A DNA stretch of 42,743 nt from NCBI GenBank assembly GCA_965546615.1, contig CBEUVQ010000019.1, forward strand, positions 1 to 42,743, written 5' to 3'. Position 1 is the first letter of the stretch; every line of letters starts with the position of its first letter. Below the pieces are notes generated by a model that saw nothing but the letters and a program-made list of their open reading frames with translations, was not told the origin of the DNA and ran no database searches. The stretch is from CBEUVQ01 sp965546615 (GTDB taxonomy: Bacteria; Bacillota; Desulfotomaculia; Desulfotomaculales; Desulfohalotomaculaceae). This document shows, piece after piece, positions 33,944 through 41,986 of the stretch. The position numbers were made by a program, and so were the translations under genes.

Positions 33944-34330
33944 GTATTTATCTAAACCCAGGTTGATCAGATAATTAATTAGATTGTTACTAAATGCACA
34001 AGTTCTTTTAAAGAAAACTTGGCTTACGCCTAACCTTTAGGTTGACGAAAGCCTTGATTATACTATCATTTTTTAAATTCTATATTTTCTGATAGTATAA
34101 AAATGTGTGTCAGCATGTTAATAGCCTCACTGTTAAATATCACCTGCTTTCCGACCAGTGAAAATTTACAAAGATTTTATATTTATTTTTAGTTTATCAT
34201 ATGCATCAGCGAAAATCAAAAACGATTATTAGGGAATTTTGTCGAATTTTCTGTAGGATTAATTTATACTTTATTGTATTTTTTATTCATATTCTCTTTG
34301 TAACATATATATTATTATTGTTTTAAAATA
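33944..34330. other. AT-rich gene-free region upstream of the flavoprotein gene
   Basis: No ORF with a ribosome site was found on either strand. The stretch holds an 11-bp inverted repeat with a 21-nt spacer (listed separately) and long AT-runs. It probably contains the promoter and control sites of the flavoprotein gene at 29480-33928. Confidence 0.5.
34058..34100. repeat. 11-bp perfect inverted repeat upstream of the flavoprotein gene
   Basis: TTATACTATCA at 34058-34068 and its exact complement TGATAGTATAA at 34090-34100 flank a 21-nt AT-rich spacer. It lies about 130-170 nt before the flavoprotein start. It could be a two-site operator, and no poly-U follows. Confidence 0.5.
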
Positions 34331-34364
34331 ATATAAGCCCAAGGATAAATCCTTGGACTTATAT
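34331..34364 (-). terminator. Terminator after the small zinc-ribbon gene
   Basis: On the minus strand two 16-nt arms pair fully, including one G-U, around a two-base loop. They are followed by TATTTTAAAAC. This closes the feoA-feoB-small-gene run. Confidence 0.75.
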
Positions 34365-34452
34365 TGATACAACAGCTCTATCAGCATTGTTAAACAGCTG
34401 CCTCTTGTGCCGACCATACTGTCGGCCTGTACAGCCCACCTGCTTCCGATAC

Positions 34453-34617
34453 TTATTTATTCTTCTTTGAAGAGCACTTCCGGCAGTTGCCGCTGCACGA
34501 CATAACCGGCAAGAGTGAGGCATAGCAGCGTGGGCAGCGCAGTTCTTTCAGTTCTTTAATCACGTAGCCGCATTGCGGGCAGGTGATTGTGCATTGTTCT
34601 TTGTCTTCTTTACTCAT
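34453..34617 (-). CDS. Small Cys-rich zinc-ribbon-like protein (54 residues)
   Basis: ATG 34617 follows AAGGGTGAT by a good distance and opens a 54-codon frame ending TAA. The product starts MSKEDKEQCTITCPQCGYVI and has cysteines at 9, 13, 16, 28, 31, 41, 45 and 48: a CPQCG knuckle and a CPRC knuckle, then CSGNCRKC. Two CxxC pairs suggest one zinc ribbon, and the last group may bind a second metal. It lies downstream of feoB on the same strand and overlaps the end of another Cys-rich ORF. A role in iron or metal handling is inferred from context only. I do not recognise a named family. Confidence 0.72.
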   Translation of the reverse strand: MSKEDKEQCTITCPQCGYVIKELKELRCPRCYASLLPVMSCSGNCRKCSSKKNK

Positions 34618-34768
34618 GTCTATCACCCTTAAGAAAAATCTTTAAAATAACCGCAGCTTCACAATTCTTGCAAGGCTTACACGGCAGGCAGCCGGTGTTT
34701 TGTCTCTGCTATTCATACTTTTCGGCAATGCTCTTTAAGCACTGCTGTCGTTTGCGGAGCTCAAGCAA
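34610..34768 (-). pseudogene. Cys-rich small ORF split by an in-frame TAG
   Basis: Read from TTG 34768 (overlapping the feoB end), one frame gives LELRKRQQCLKSIAEKYE, then TAG at 34709-34711. It continues in the same frame with QRQNTGCLPCKPCKNCEAA to a TAA at 34610-34612. The second half has a C-x2-C-x2-C-x2-C run and no ATG, GTG or TTG of its own. The frame exactly fills the space between feoB and the zinc-ribbon gene and overlaps both by a few bases, as real coupled genes do. It is either a nonsense-broken gene or a gene whose amber codon is read through. No strong ribosome site is seen. Confidence 0.4.
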
Positions 34769-36737
34769 TTCGCTTCTCTTCCATCGCAACTGTCTTACTT
34801 TTAGAAATCAATCGGCAGCTTACAGCGATTAACACCGCTCCGACAAAAATGGCTGCAGTAAGCGGTAAAACCTCAGTTCCCAGACCAAAGGTATCAGCCA
34901 ATTTGGCAACTATACCGCCCACGAAGAAAGCAATCACCCAAGAACCCAGCCACATTAAAGCAGCTTCCGCTTTACTGCGTTCTTTAAAAATAATCAATAT
35001 TGAAGCAATGCACGGCACAAACAGCGTAATGGTAATTAACGACACTACTGTATCCATCGCCCCCATTTGTAAACTGTTTAGCCCGGCAGCACCAAAGTCA
35101 CGTCTAACCACTCCCATAATAAAGGCTGTGGCTGCTTCTGCCGGCAGTCCCAGCCAGCTGACCGTCAGCGGTGCCAGCAGCTGCTGCAGTGTTTTCAAAA
35201 GACCGGTAAGCTGAAGAGTACTGATTATAAAAGCACCCAGTGCAAATAACGGAAACGCTTCACTTAAAAATTGGTACGATTTGGTGGCAGTCTTTTTCAC
35301 AACATTATCAATTCTCGGCAGCCGAAGTGGCGGCAGGTCAATTAATAAATCCGTGGATTTCCCGGGCAGCATGCTGTGCATTACCGTACCAACCACTATT
35401 AATACACTGAAAACCGCTACCACATACAGCAGCAGATATTCAAAGCCAAGCGGAGCCAGCATTCCGGCAATAACGCCCAGCTGAGCCGAACAGGGAATAG
35501 TCAGGCCAAGCAGAAATATCGCAATCCGCCGTTCCCGCTCGGAACCCAACAACCTGGTGGTAATGGTAGCCATGGTAACACAACCGAAACCTAAAATCAG
35601 CGGAATTACACCTCTGCCGTTTAAACCGATTGATGTTAACAAGCGATCAACCAAAGCAGCAATCCTCGGTAGGTATCCGGAATCCTCGAACAACGATAAA
35701 AAGAAATAAAACCCGGCAACCAGCGGAAGCAAAAGCCCCAATGTATAGGTAAATGTCATTGTCAATAAACCAAATTCGCCAATCAGTATTTGCCCTAATG
35801 CCGAATCCGGAGCAATAAACTGACTGACAAAGCCTCGCACCGCCGGTTCATATATGCCTAACATAATTGACTCTTCAGTAATACCAACAATTGTTCCGGC
35901 TACAAACACACCGATAATTTTATACATTGCGTATAATACCAGCAGCAAAATCGGAATACCGGTAGCCGGTTTAATCATTAACCGGCTGAGCACCAGCTTA
36001 AATGAGCGGTCACGCCCTTCTTCCTTAGTTACCTGATTTACTATTTCGTTAACCCGTTCACGGCGGGCAGTATAAATGTCCTCACGCAAAGTTCCCGGTT
36101 CAATGCCATGACGCTCGGCAATGACGGCATCACCTTCCAGTACTAAAAGCGCTTCTCCTTGATTGCCAACCCGGTTTATCATAGCGTTCAATTGATGCTG
36201 CAGTTCGGCACGCACCACCCCGGTACGAGCTTCGTTAAGGCGGTTTTTCACTTCTTCTAAACCAATTTTTTTAACGGCAACAGTGGGAATTACCGGAACA
36301 CCTAATAAATCGGCCAACTGCTGAACGTCAATTTTTATGCCTTGTTTTTCTGCTTCATCAACCATATTTAAAGCAACGATTACCGGCAAACCGGTATCAA
36401 TAATCTGTTGGGTTAAAAATAAATCGCGCTCCAAATGTACTGCATTGACAATGTTAAGCACAACGTCAGCGGCTAAAATTACATCCCGGGCCACTCTTTC
36501 TTCATCATTAAATGAAGATATCCCATAAACACCGGGAGTATCAACAATTACATCACTACCTACTTTTCCATGAGATATATCCAGCGTTGTTCCCGGATAG
36601 TTGGAAACATCTACATACATCCCGGTTAAGTAATTAAAGAAAACAGATTTCCCGGCGTTGGGGTTGCCGGCCAACACTATTTTTTTACCCCCTGCGGGTA
36701 CATCGATATGCATTCCAATTTGATGACAATGCCCCAT
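34761..36737 (-). CDS. feoB: Ferrous iron transporter FeoB
   Basis: This 658-residue protein has an N-terminal G-protein domain: GNPNAGKS (G1), YPGTT (G2), DTPGVYG (G3) and NMVDEAE (G4). A helical spacer and a membrane domain of about 8-10 helices with two GATE repeats follow. It imports Fe2+ across the cytoplasmic membrane. The extreme N-terminus, GHCHQIGMH, is His/Cys-rich and may bind metal. feoA precedes it by 38 nt, and two Fur boxes lie before feoA. Two small Cys-rich ORFs follow. Confidence 0.96.
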   Translation of the reverse strand: MGHCHQIGMHIDVPAGGKKIVLAGNPNAGKSVFFNYLTGMYVDVSNYPGTTLDISHGKVGSDVIVDTPGVYGISSFNDEERVARDVILAADVVLNIVNAVHLERDLFLTQQIIDTGLPVIVALNMVDEAEKQGIKIDVQQLADLLGVPVIPTVAVKKIGLEEVKNRLNEARTGVVRAELQHQLNAMINRVGNQGEALLVLEGDAVIAERHGIEPGTLREDIYTARRERVNEIVNQVTKEEGRDRSFKLVLSRLMIKPATGIPILLLVLYAMYKIIGVFVAGTIVGITEESIMLGIYEPAVRGFVSQFIAPDSALGQILIGEFGLLTMTFTYTLGLLLPLVAGFYFFLSLFEDSGYLPRIAALVDRLLTSIGLNGRGVIPLILGFGCVTMATITTRLLGSERERRIAIFLLGLTIPCSAQLGVIAGMLAPLGFEYLLLYVVAVFSVLIVVGTVMHSMLPGKSTDLLIDLPPLRLPRIDNVVKKTATKSYQFLSEAFPLFALGAFIISTLQLTGLLKTLQQLLAPLTVSWLGLPAEAATAFIMGVVRRDFGAAGLNSLQMGAMDTVVSLITITLFVPCIASILIIFKERSKAEAALMWLGSWVIAFFVGGIVAKLADTFGLGTEVLPLTAAIFVGAVLIAVSCRLISKSKTVAMEEKRIA

Positions 36738-36775
36738 TATGTTATCACCTCAATAGCTGCTATTTTAATTCTGCT

Positions 36776-36994
36776 TTAATTGTTTTCAACAATTATCGTG
36801 CCGGCTAATCTACGCCCCATTGCGATTTGCTGGCGGTTTTTGCGCAGCACCACCGGTCCGGCCGGTACCACTTCATCGCAGGTAACCACCGCTCCCTCGG
36901 CAATGCCGAAACGAATTGCCTGGGCGCGAACATCCGGATCGGGAATTGATAATATCTTAATTATTTGGCCTTTTTTTACCCTGTCCAACGTCAT
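36776..36994 (-). CDS. feoA: Ferrous iron transport protein FeoA
   Basis: This 72-residue SH3-like protein starts MTLDRVKKGQIIKILSIPDP and has the expected AIRFGIAEGA-type core. It binds and modulates FeoB. ATG 36994 follows AGGAGGT by 7 nt, so it is used and not the upstream frame start at 37027, which falls inside a Fur box region. Confidence 0.93.
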   Translation of the reverse strand: MTLDRVKKGQIIKILSIPDPDVRAQAIRFGIAEGAVVTCDEVVPAGPVVLRKNRQQIAMGRRLAGTIIVENN

Positions 36995-37017
36995 AATTAA
37001 TACCTCCTGATTGATGT

Positions 37018-37032
37018 TGAAAATCATTATCG
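37018..37032. promoter_or_regulatory. Fur box (proximal)
   Basis: TGAAAATCATTATCG matches the 7-1-7 Fur consensus TGATAATNATTATCA at all but two of the specified positions. It lies 24 nt upstream of the feoA start. Confidence 0.7.
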
Positions 37033-37068
37033 TTTAGTTGTTAAAAAAATACCCTTTGCAAATGCAAT

Positions 37069-37083
37069 CGATAATCATTATCA
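37069..37083. promoter_or_regulatory. Fur box (distal)
   Basis: CGATAATCATTATCA matches TGATAATNATTATCA at every specified position but one. With the proximal copy it predicts iron repression of feoAB. Confidence 0.82.
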
Positions 37084-37192
37084 TTTAGTCAGTTAAATTG
37101 TACCGCATTAAAGCAGTCTTTGTCAACGTTTTTTAACTGCTGTGGATTTGCCATTTTATGTGTTAACATTTTTTGACCCTGCTTTAGTTAAT

Positions 37193-37227
37193 AAAAAAAA
37201 CAGAACCCCCAAACAGGCTTGGGGGTT
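37193..37227 (-). terminator. Terminator downstream of tRNA-Arg
   Basis: AACCCCCAA pairs with TTGGGGGTT. On the minus strand this is followed by CTGTTTTTTTT. Confidence 0.9.
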
Positions 37228-37234
37228 TTTGTTT

Positions 37235-37309
<75 letters not shown>

Positions 37310-37530
37310 ATATTAAGTTACTAGATCATTATAACGAATCAATATTAAAAAATCAAGAATTGTTGACCCGGAACTTAATTATAGCACAGTGAGATTATTA
37401 GTCAACAGTATCGGTCAATAAATTCAATTCCCGGCAAATTGCCTTTTTAGTATGGAATTTCGGTTTGCTTTCTAGTAAAATGGTTCAAAAAGCCAAATGC
37501 TTGGATTGTTTTCCATCAGGAGGGAAAATC

Positions 37531-38325
37531 ATGAAATATCTTTTTCAACTCTTTATTGTATGCATGACGTTTGTGTTTTTGTTAACACCGCTTATGTCGG
37601 CATATGCTGCCACTTACATCGTTCAGTCCGGCGATTCTCTTTACAGTATCGGTTTAAAACACGGCATATCGGTACAAAATTTAATAGAAACTAATCAGTT
37701 GACTACCACACTTTTAAAACCCGGTCAAAAGCTAATCATTCCCGAAAATAAAACCGAGACCGACAATAACTCGGTTGGCCGGGAATATATAGTCAAGCAG
37801 GGTGATACATTATATCAAATTGCTATAAATTTTAACACAACTATCCAAGCTATAAAAACTGCCAATAATCTAACAACCGAACTTATCCATCCAAACCAAG
37901 CTTTGATTATCCCGGGTCGAAATGATACTGTCGACAGAGGCAGCGCTGATCGCCCTAAGATACCTTATACCGAGCAGGATTTAGATTTACTGGCCCGGCT
38001 AATTGCCGCAGAAGCAGGAAATGAATCAGCTACCGCTAAAATCTGTGTCGGTGCGGTGGTGGTAAACCGTACAGCCAGTTCTAAATTTCCAAACAGTATT
38101 CAAGCGGTAATTTATCAACCGGGACAATTTGGCCCCGTCAGAACGGGATTAATCAACAACCCGGCGCCGCAATCTTGTGTACAAGCCGCTAAAGAAGCAC
38201 TGGCAGGATCTGATCCTACCAACGGCGCACTGTTTTTTTTCGACACCGGCACTAAAGATAAGTATCTGCGTTCGCTGCCAATCGCTTTACAAGACGGAAA
38301 TTTGATTTTTGCACGGCCGAGATAA
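37531..38325 (+). CDS. LysM - SleB-type cell wall hydrolase
   Basis: This 264-residue secreted protein has a signal peptide (about 1-25), two LysM domains (YIVQSGDSLYSIGLKHG and YIVKQGDTLYQIAINFN) and a C-terminal Hydrolase_2 domain of the SleB family: LARLIAAEAGNES, VGAVVVNR, VIYQPGQFGPV and NGALFFF. These are lytic transglycosylases that degrade spore cortex during germination. ATG 37531 follows AGGAGGGAAAATC and opens the signal peptide. The longer frame from 37465 has no ribosome site. Confidence 0.93.
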   Translation: MKYLFQLFIVCMTFVFLLTPLMSAYAATYIVQSGDSLYSIGLKHGISVQNLIETNQLTTTLLKPGQKLIIPENKTETDNNSVGREYIVKQGDTLYQIAINFNTTIQAIKTANNLTTELIHPNQALIIPGRNDTVDRGSADRPKIPYTEQDLDLLARLIAAEAGNESATAKICVGAVVVNRTASSKFPNSIQAVIYQPGQFGPVRTGLINNPAPQSCVQAAKEALAGSDPTNGALFFFDTGTKDKYLRSLPIALQDGNLIFARPR

Positions 38326-38327
38326 AC

Positions 38328-38366
38328 AAAATCCCATCCTGCTAATCAGCATCAGGATGGGATTTT
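38328..38366. terminator. Bidirectional terminator between convergent genes
   Basis: AAAATCCCATCCTG pairs with CAGGATGGGATTTT around an 11-nt loop. It overlaps the 3' end of the minus-strand gene at 38342. Confidence 0.9.
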
Positions 38367-39055
38367 ATAGTGCAAAAATAAGGCAAATGGTCGGAAGCCA
38401 AGCTTGCAATCACATGAGCATTGATTACTTTAAAATCAGAACTTGCAATAATATAGTCGATCTTTATTTGAGGCTTTTTCGACGGAAAAGTGAACTCAGC
38501 CGCACCCTCTGATATACAGTTCTGCAAATTATTACCTGCTAACAGCAGGTTGACTGCCGGATCGGTAGATTGTTCATTCAAATCGCCGGTGATGACAATC
38601 CGCCCCGCAGTTTCAGCCAAAATCTCTTTTATGTACTGCACCTGCTTTATCCTGTCTTCTTGATTTAACCCTAGGTGGGTATTAAAAAAATTAATATTTT
38701 CCCCTTGAAAATCAATTATTGTTTTTAAAAGCCCCCTTTTTTCCCCCCTGCCGGGAAGCAGGTAATTATGCCGGTGGATAATCGGGAACTTGCAAAGAAC
38801 GGCATTGCCGTATTGAGTCGGCCATGCCAAACAGGTATTGGCTCCAAAAACAAAATGCATATTCGTTAACTTGGCCAGCACTTTGGCTTGATGCTGCATT
38901 TTACTGCGCGGGTTATACTTATCAATCTCCTGCAGGCCGCAAATATCGGCACCGCTGGCAAAAATAACCCAAGCAATGCGCTCTAAGTTAACAGAGTTAT
39001 CCATTCCTAAGCCATGTCTGATGTTATAAGTTAATACTTTCAAAGTTTTCGGCAT
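38342..39055 (-). CDS. Endonuclease/exonuclease/phosphatase family protein
   Basis: This 237-residue cytoplasmic protein has EEP-fold metal and catalytic motifs in order: LTYNIRHG at 8-15, GLQEID, the NTHLG histidine, GDLNE and SDHLP near the end. The family includes metal-dependent nucleases and phosphodiesterases. The substrate cannot be assigned. The start ATG sits within a 15-bp hairpin whose loop holds the ribosome site (39046-39085). The gene lies 37 nt after the sirtuin gene on the same strand. Confidence 0.9.
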   Translation of the reverse strand: MPKTLKVLTYNIRHGLGMDNSVNLERIAWVIFASGADICGLQEIDKYNPRSKMQHQAKVLAKLTNMHFVFGANTCLAWPTQYGNAVLCKFPIIHRHNYLLPGRGEKRGLLKTIIDFQGENINFFNTHLGLNQEDRIKQVQYIKEILAETAGRIVITGDLNEQSTDPAVNLLLAGNNLQNCISEGAAEFTFPSKKPQIKIDYIIASSDFKVINAHVIASLASDHLPYFCTIKSHPDAD

Positions 39056-39085
39056 AACATCACCTATACTATGTTATGCCGAAAA
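39046..39085 (-). promoter_or_regulatory. Hairpin covering the start codon of the EEP gene
   Basis: TTTTCGGCATAACAT and its exact complement form a 15-bp perfect stem with a 10-nt loop. On the minus-strand RNA the loop carries AGGTG (ribosome site) and the 3' arm carries the ATG start. Translation of the EEP gene should be blocked while the stem is closed. It may also act as a weak terminator after the sirtuin gene. Confidence 0.65.
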
Positions 39086-39092
39086 TGAAGGT

Positions 39093-39860
39093 TTAATCTT
39101 TATATTTATAAGGTCCGACAGTACCTTCCAGCTTTTTCACCAAGTCAGTTAATACCTGACTGGAAGATTCCCGGAAAACAAGTTCAGCCTCACTGTCCCA
39201 CGGGGTTGAATCTCTGTTAATAATCACCACTCTGCGGGCCATATGCGGCAGTCCCGCCACCGGATATACCTGTAAACTGCTTCCGATAACCAGCAGCAGC
39301 TGACAGCCGGACATATTTTTTTCCGACAAATAATAATCATAAGGCATCGGGTCACCGAAAAGAACAACATCAGGACGCAGCACTCCGGCACAATTAGGAC
39401 AGCGAAATCCTTCGTAAATCTGTTTAAATTCATAAGAGCGTTTGCATTCCATGCACCGGCAGGATCTTAAGTGACCGTGCACTTCCCACACCCTGGCAGA
39501 GCCGGCCTTTTGGTGCAGACCATCGATATTTTGAGTAATGATGCCGAAAAGCCAGCCCATTTTTTCCAGCTCAGCCAATGCTAAGTGAGTAGGATTAGGC
39601 TTAGACTGCAGAATGTCCCCCCACCACTGCATGTTCAATTGGTAGAATTCTTTGGGATTATTCACCAGTGCTCTGATGCTGGCCACTTCTTCCGGTTTAT
39701 ATTTATTCCATAAACCGTTTTCCTTACCGCGAAAGTCCGGAATACCGCTTTCCGTGCTGGCACCCGCGCCGGTAAGGGCAATAGTTTTTTTAGACTTTTT
39801 CACCAACTCAGCTAATTTTTCAATACTTTCCCAGTAATCCAACAAAACCATCCCTTCCAT
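39093..39860 (-). CDS. Sirtuin, NAD-dependent protein deacylase
   Basis: This 255-residue Sir2 protein removes acyl groups from lysine using NAD. Motifs are GAGAS at 31-35, IPDFRG at 40-45, TQNIDGLH at 109-116, catalytic histidine in VHGH (128), and zinc cysteines CMEC (136-139) and CPNC (154-157). GSSLQVYP follows. The start is uncertain: ATG 39860 has no ribosome site. An in-frame ATG three codons later, or a TTG five codons after 39860, follows GGAAGGG more plausibly. Confidence 0.93.
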   Translation of the reverse strand: MEGMVLLDYWESIEKLAELVKKSKKTIALTGAGASTESGIPDFRGKENGLWNKYKPEEVASIRALVNNPKEFYQLNMQWWGDILQSKPNPTHLALAELEKMGWLFGIITQNIDGLHQKAGSARVWEVHGHLRSCRCMECKRSYEFKQIYEGFRCPNCAGVLRPDVVLFGDPMPYDYYLSEKNMSGCQLLLVIGSSLQVYPVAGLPHMARRVVIINRDSTPWDSEAELVFRESSSQVLTDLVKKLEGTVGPYKYKD

Positions 39861-39964
39861 TATTCACAATTTAATTTTTATGAGAGGATTTTTATTATTA
39901 TACATAGAAGTAATACGTTAATAAAAGCATCATAAAAATATATTTGGTAAAGAAGGCGGTAACT

Positions 39965-40423
39965 ATGACTTTATTATATCGCAAAGCAAAAATTTCCGAT
40001 GTAGAAAAAATTCACCAACTTATCTCTTATTACGCCAATCAAAATCAAATGCTTCCCCGTTCCCGCTCTTCTCTTTATGAAGGCATCCGGGAATTTACCG
40101 TTGCCGAATTTGCCGGCGAGCTGATTGCCTCAGGTGCACTGCACATTATTTGGGAAGACTTGGCAGAAATCAGAGCGCTAGCGGTGGCCGAAAAATTTGT
40201 TAAGCAGGGAATTGGCCGGCATTTGGTAGAATTGTTTGTCAAAGAAGCGCGCGAGCTGGAAATAAAGCAGTTATTTGCGCTTACTTATCAGCCGGACTTT
40301 TTTGAGAAATGCGGCTTTAAAGTAATTGCTAAAGAAAAATTGCCCCAAAAAGTCTGGAAAGAATGTGTCAACTGCCCGCTGTTTCCAAACTGCGAAGAAA
40401 CCGCGGTAATTTTAAATCTGTAA
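39965..40423 (+). CDS. GNAT acetyltransferase, ArgA-like
   Basis: This 152-residue single-domain acetyltransferase begins MTLLYRKAKISDVEKIHQLI. It has the acetyl-CoA loop VKQGIGRHLV and the QPDFFEKCGF stretch. The N-terminal MLPRSRSSLYEGIREF and C-terminal KVWKECVNCPLFPNC match the short ArgA-like N-acetylglutamate synthase group in anaerobes and thermophiles, so acetylation of glutamate for arginine synthesis is likely. No arginine genes are adjacent. ATG 39965 follows AAGGCGGT. Confidence 0.85.
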   Translation: MTLLYRKAKISDVEKIHQLISYYANQNQMLPRSRSSLYEGIREFTVAEFAGELIASGALHIIWEDLAEIRALAVAEKFVKQGIGRHLVELFVKEARELEIKQLFALTYQPDFFEKCGFKVIAKEKLPQKVWKECVNCPLFPNCEETAVILNL

Positions 40424-40466
40424 TACAGCTTTATTTAATTTCAAGCGCGTAAGACGAGAATATAAA

Positions 40467-40492
40467 CAGGGCGGACACATCGGTCCGCCCTG
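40467..40492. terminator. Bidirectional terminator hairpin
   Basis: CAGGGCGGAC pairs with GTCCGCCCTG between convergent genes. Only a short T-rich tail follows on the minus strand. Confidence 0.75.
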
Positions 40493-40494
40493 CG

Positions 40495-40914
40495 TTACTC
40501 TTGTTTATCGGTGCCTTGTTCGTTCAGCTTATTGTCTGCTTCGTTAGCTACTTTTATTCCACATTTATAACAATATATACCGTCAGCGGGCAGCTCAATA
40601 TTGCATTGAGGACAAATCACCGGCTTAGGCTGCATTTTTTCTATTTTTTGCTCCAACTGCAAAATATCTTCTTCCAATTTTTTAGTGCTCTGCAGCAGTC
40701 TTTCGATCTCAGCGCCCAATCCTATATCACCTTTAAATTGACGATAAACCAGCTCACCAATAGCTTCCTTATTATTTATGATTACTTTTTGTAATTTAGC
40801 CAATTCGTATTTCAGTTTAGTTAATTCGACAAATTCTGTCGGCCTGCGAGTTGCCTCTTTAGCTTTATCGCCTAATTCTTTAGCTTTTTCGCCGATGCGA
40901 CTGATAAATTCCAT
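40495..40914 (-). CDS. Coiled-coil protein with C-terminal zinc ribbon
   Basis: This 139-residue protein has a charged helical N-terminal two-thirds with heptad-like leucines (about 30-95). A zinc ribbon follows (CPQCNIELPADGIYCYKCG, two CxxC pairs). Proteins of this layout are common and uncharacterised in Firmicutes. ATG 40914 follows AAGGAGGTGTGAA and is preferred to the frame start at 40935. It lies 42 nt downstream of the Rossmann-chemoreceptor gene on the same strand, so they may be co-transcribed. Confidence 0.8.
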   Translation of the reverse strand: MEFISRIGEKAKELGDKAKEATRRPTEFVELTKLKYELAKLQKVIINNKEAIGELVYRQFKGDIGLGAEIERLLQSTKKLEEDILQLEQKIEKMQPKPVICPQCNIELPADGIYCYKCGIKVANEADNKLNEQGTDKQE

Positions 40915-40955
40915 TTCACACCTCCTTTTTGCCAATGCCTAACAATATATACTAT

Positions 40956-41825
40956 TCATCTCTTGTCTATTTCTGACAACCTTTTGGTGAATTCATTCAT
41001 ATCATCAGCCAGTTGGCTTAATTGGCCAACAGCATAAGCGACTTGATCCGCTGCTGTCACTTGTTTTTTAGTCAGTTCGTTATTTTCTTCAACGCTGTTA
41101 ATAATTTCAATCATTGATTGTTCTAAGTTTTTCATTATTAACGAAATTTTTTTCACAGAAGTGGCACTGTGCTCAGCTAATTTCCGCACTTCTTCCGCCA
41201 CCACCGCAAACCCTCGGCCGTGTTCTCCTGCGCGAGCAGCTTCAATCGCCGCATTAAGCCCTAAAAGTTTTGTTTGGTCGGCTACTTTACGAATAAATTG
41301 CAGCACTTCTTCAGTATCCTGCAGATGCTTTTTTATCCCATTAATCGAGCTGCTTAACGATTCGCCGTAATCTTTGATAAATTGGGAAACTTCATTGATG
41401 ATTTCCGGCACTTGTTCTACGGTGGCATTAAGCTGCTCACTCATACCGGCCAGCTGCTGGGCTTGTTCGTTAAGTTCATGGAACAGCTCACCTTTTTGCT
41501 TTCCTACCAATGTTATTAACCGAGCAACTTCCCCTTGAACTAAAATACAATTTTGAGAAATGTTTTCTTTAATTTTTTCACGAACCTCAGGATTGCCGGT
41601 AACTTCAACCACTATTTCAACCTGGTTTATTTTTAACATTTCTACAAAATCAGTATAAGTACTGATCCCAAGCTCTTCAGCCAGTTTCATACCAACAGAT
41701 TCCGGATTTAAGTCTGCAATGCCAACGATTTTTACATCCGGAATATCTTGAAAAACCCGCAGCATTGCATAACCGCCTCTACCGCCGCCCACTATGGCTA
41801 TATTGAACAAATAACCACCACCCAT
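40956..41825 (-). CDS. Soluble chemoreceptor-like protein with NAD(P)-binding Rossmann N-terminus
   Basis: This 289-residue protein has no membrane segment. Residues 7-110 form a Rossmann-type domain: FNIAIVGGGRGGYAML with GxGxxG-like glycines at 13-18, GIADLNPESVGMKLAEELGI, and VVEVTGNPEVREKI, as in homoserine- or Gfo/Idh-type dehydrogenases but without their catalytic half. Residues about 120-289 are helical and contain the chemoreceptor hairpin tip DQTKLLGLNAAIEAARAGEHGRGFAVVAEEVR. The likely role is to report NAD(H) or a bound metabolite to CheA/CheW or a related partner. No che genes are nearby. The ATG at 41825 lacks a ribosome site. TTG 41810 follows GGTGGTGG and may be the true start. 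Confidence 0.85.
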   Translation of the reverse strand: MGGGYLFNIAIVGGGRGGYAMLRVFQDIPDVKIVGIADLNPESVGMKLAEELGISTYTDFVEMLKINQVEIVVEVTGNPEVREKIKENISQNCILVQGEVARLITLVGKQKGELFHELNEQAQQLAGMSEQLNATVEQVPEIINEVSQFIKDYGESLSSSINGIKKHLQDTEEVLQFIRKVADQTKLLGLNAAIEAARAGEHGRGFAVVAEEVRKLAEHSATSVKKISLIMKNLEQSMIEIINSVEENNELTKKQVTAADQVAYAVGQLSQLADDMNEFTKRLSEIDKR

Positions 41826-41948
41826 TAAGCACGTTTACTCGTTTATTCCGCTAATAATTCGATATAAAAAGCACTATATCCTGCTAAGCAATTACAATGA
41901 ATACAAATTTTATCAGTAAACGACCTGCTAAAACAAACCGTAAACACT

Positions 41949-41984
41949 TTAAAAAAGAAAATAAGGATGCATTAAGCATCCTTA
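41949..41984 (-). terminator. Terminator of the small gene at 41987
   Basis: TAAGGATGC pairs with GCATCCTTA around a 5-nt loop. The minus strand then runs TTTTCTTTTTT. Confidence 0.88.
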
Positions 41985-41986
41985 CT

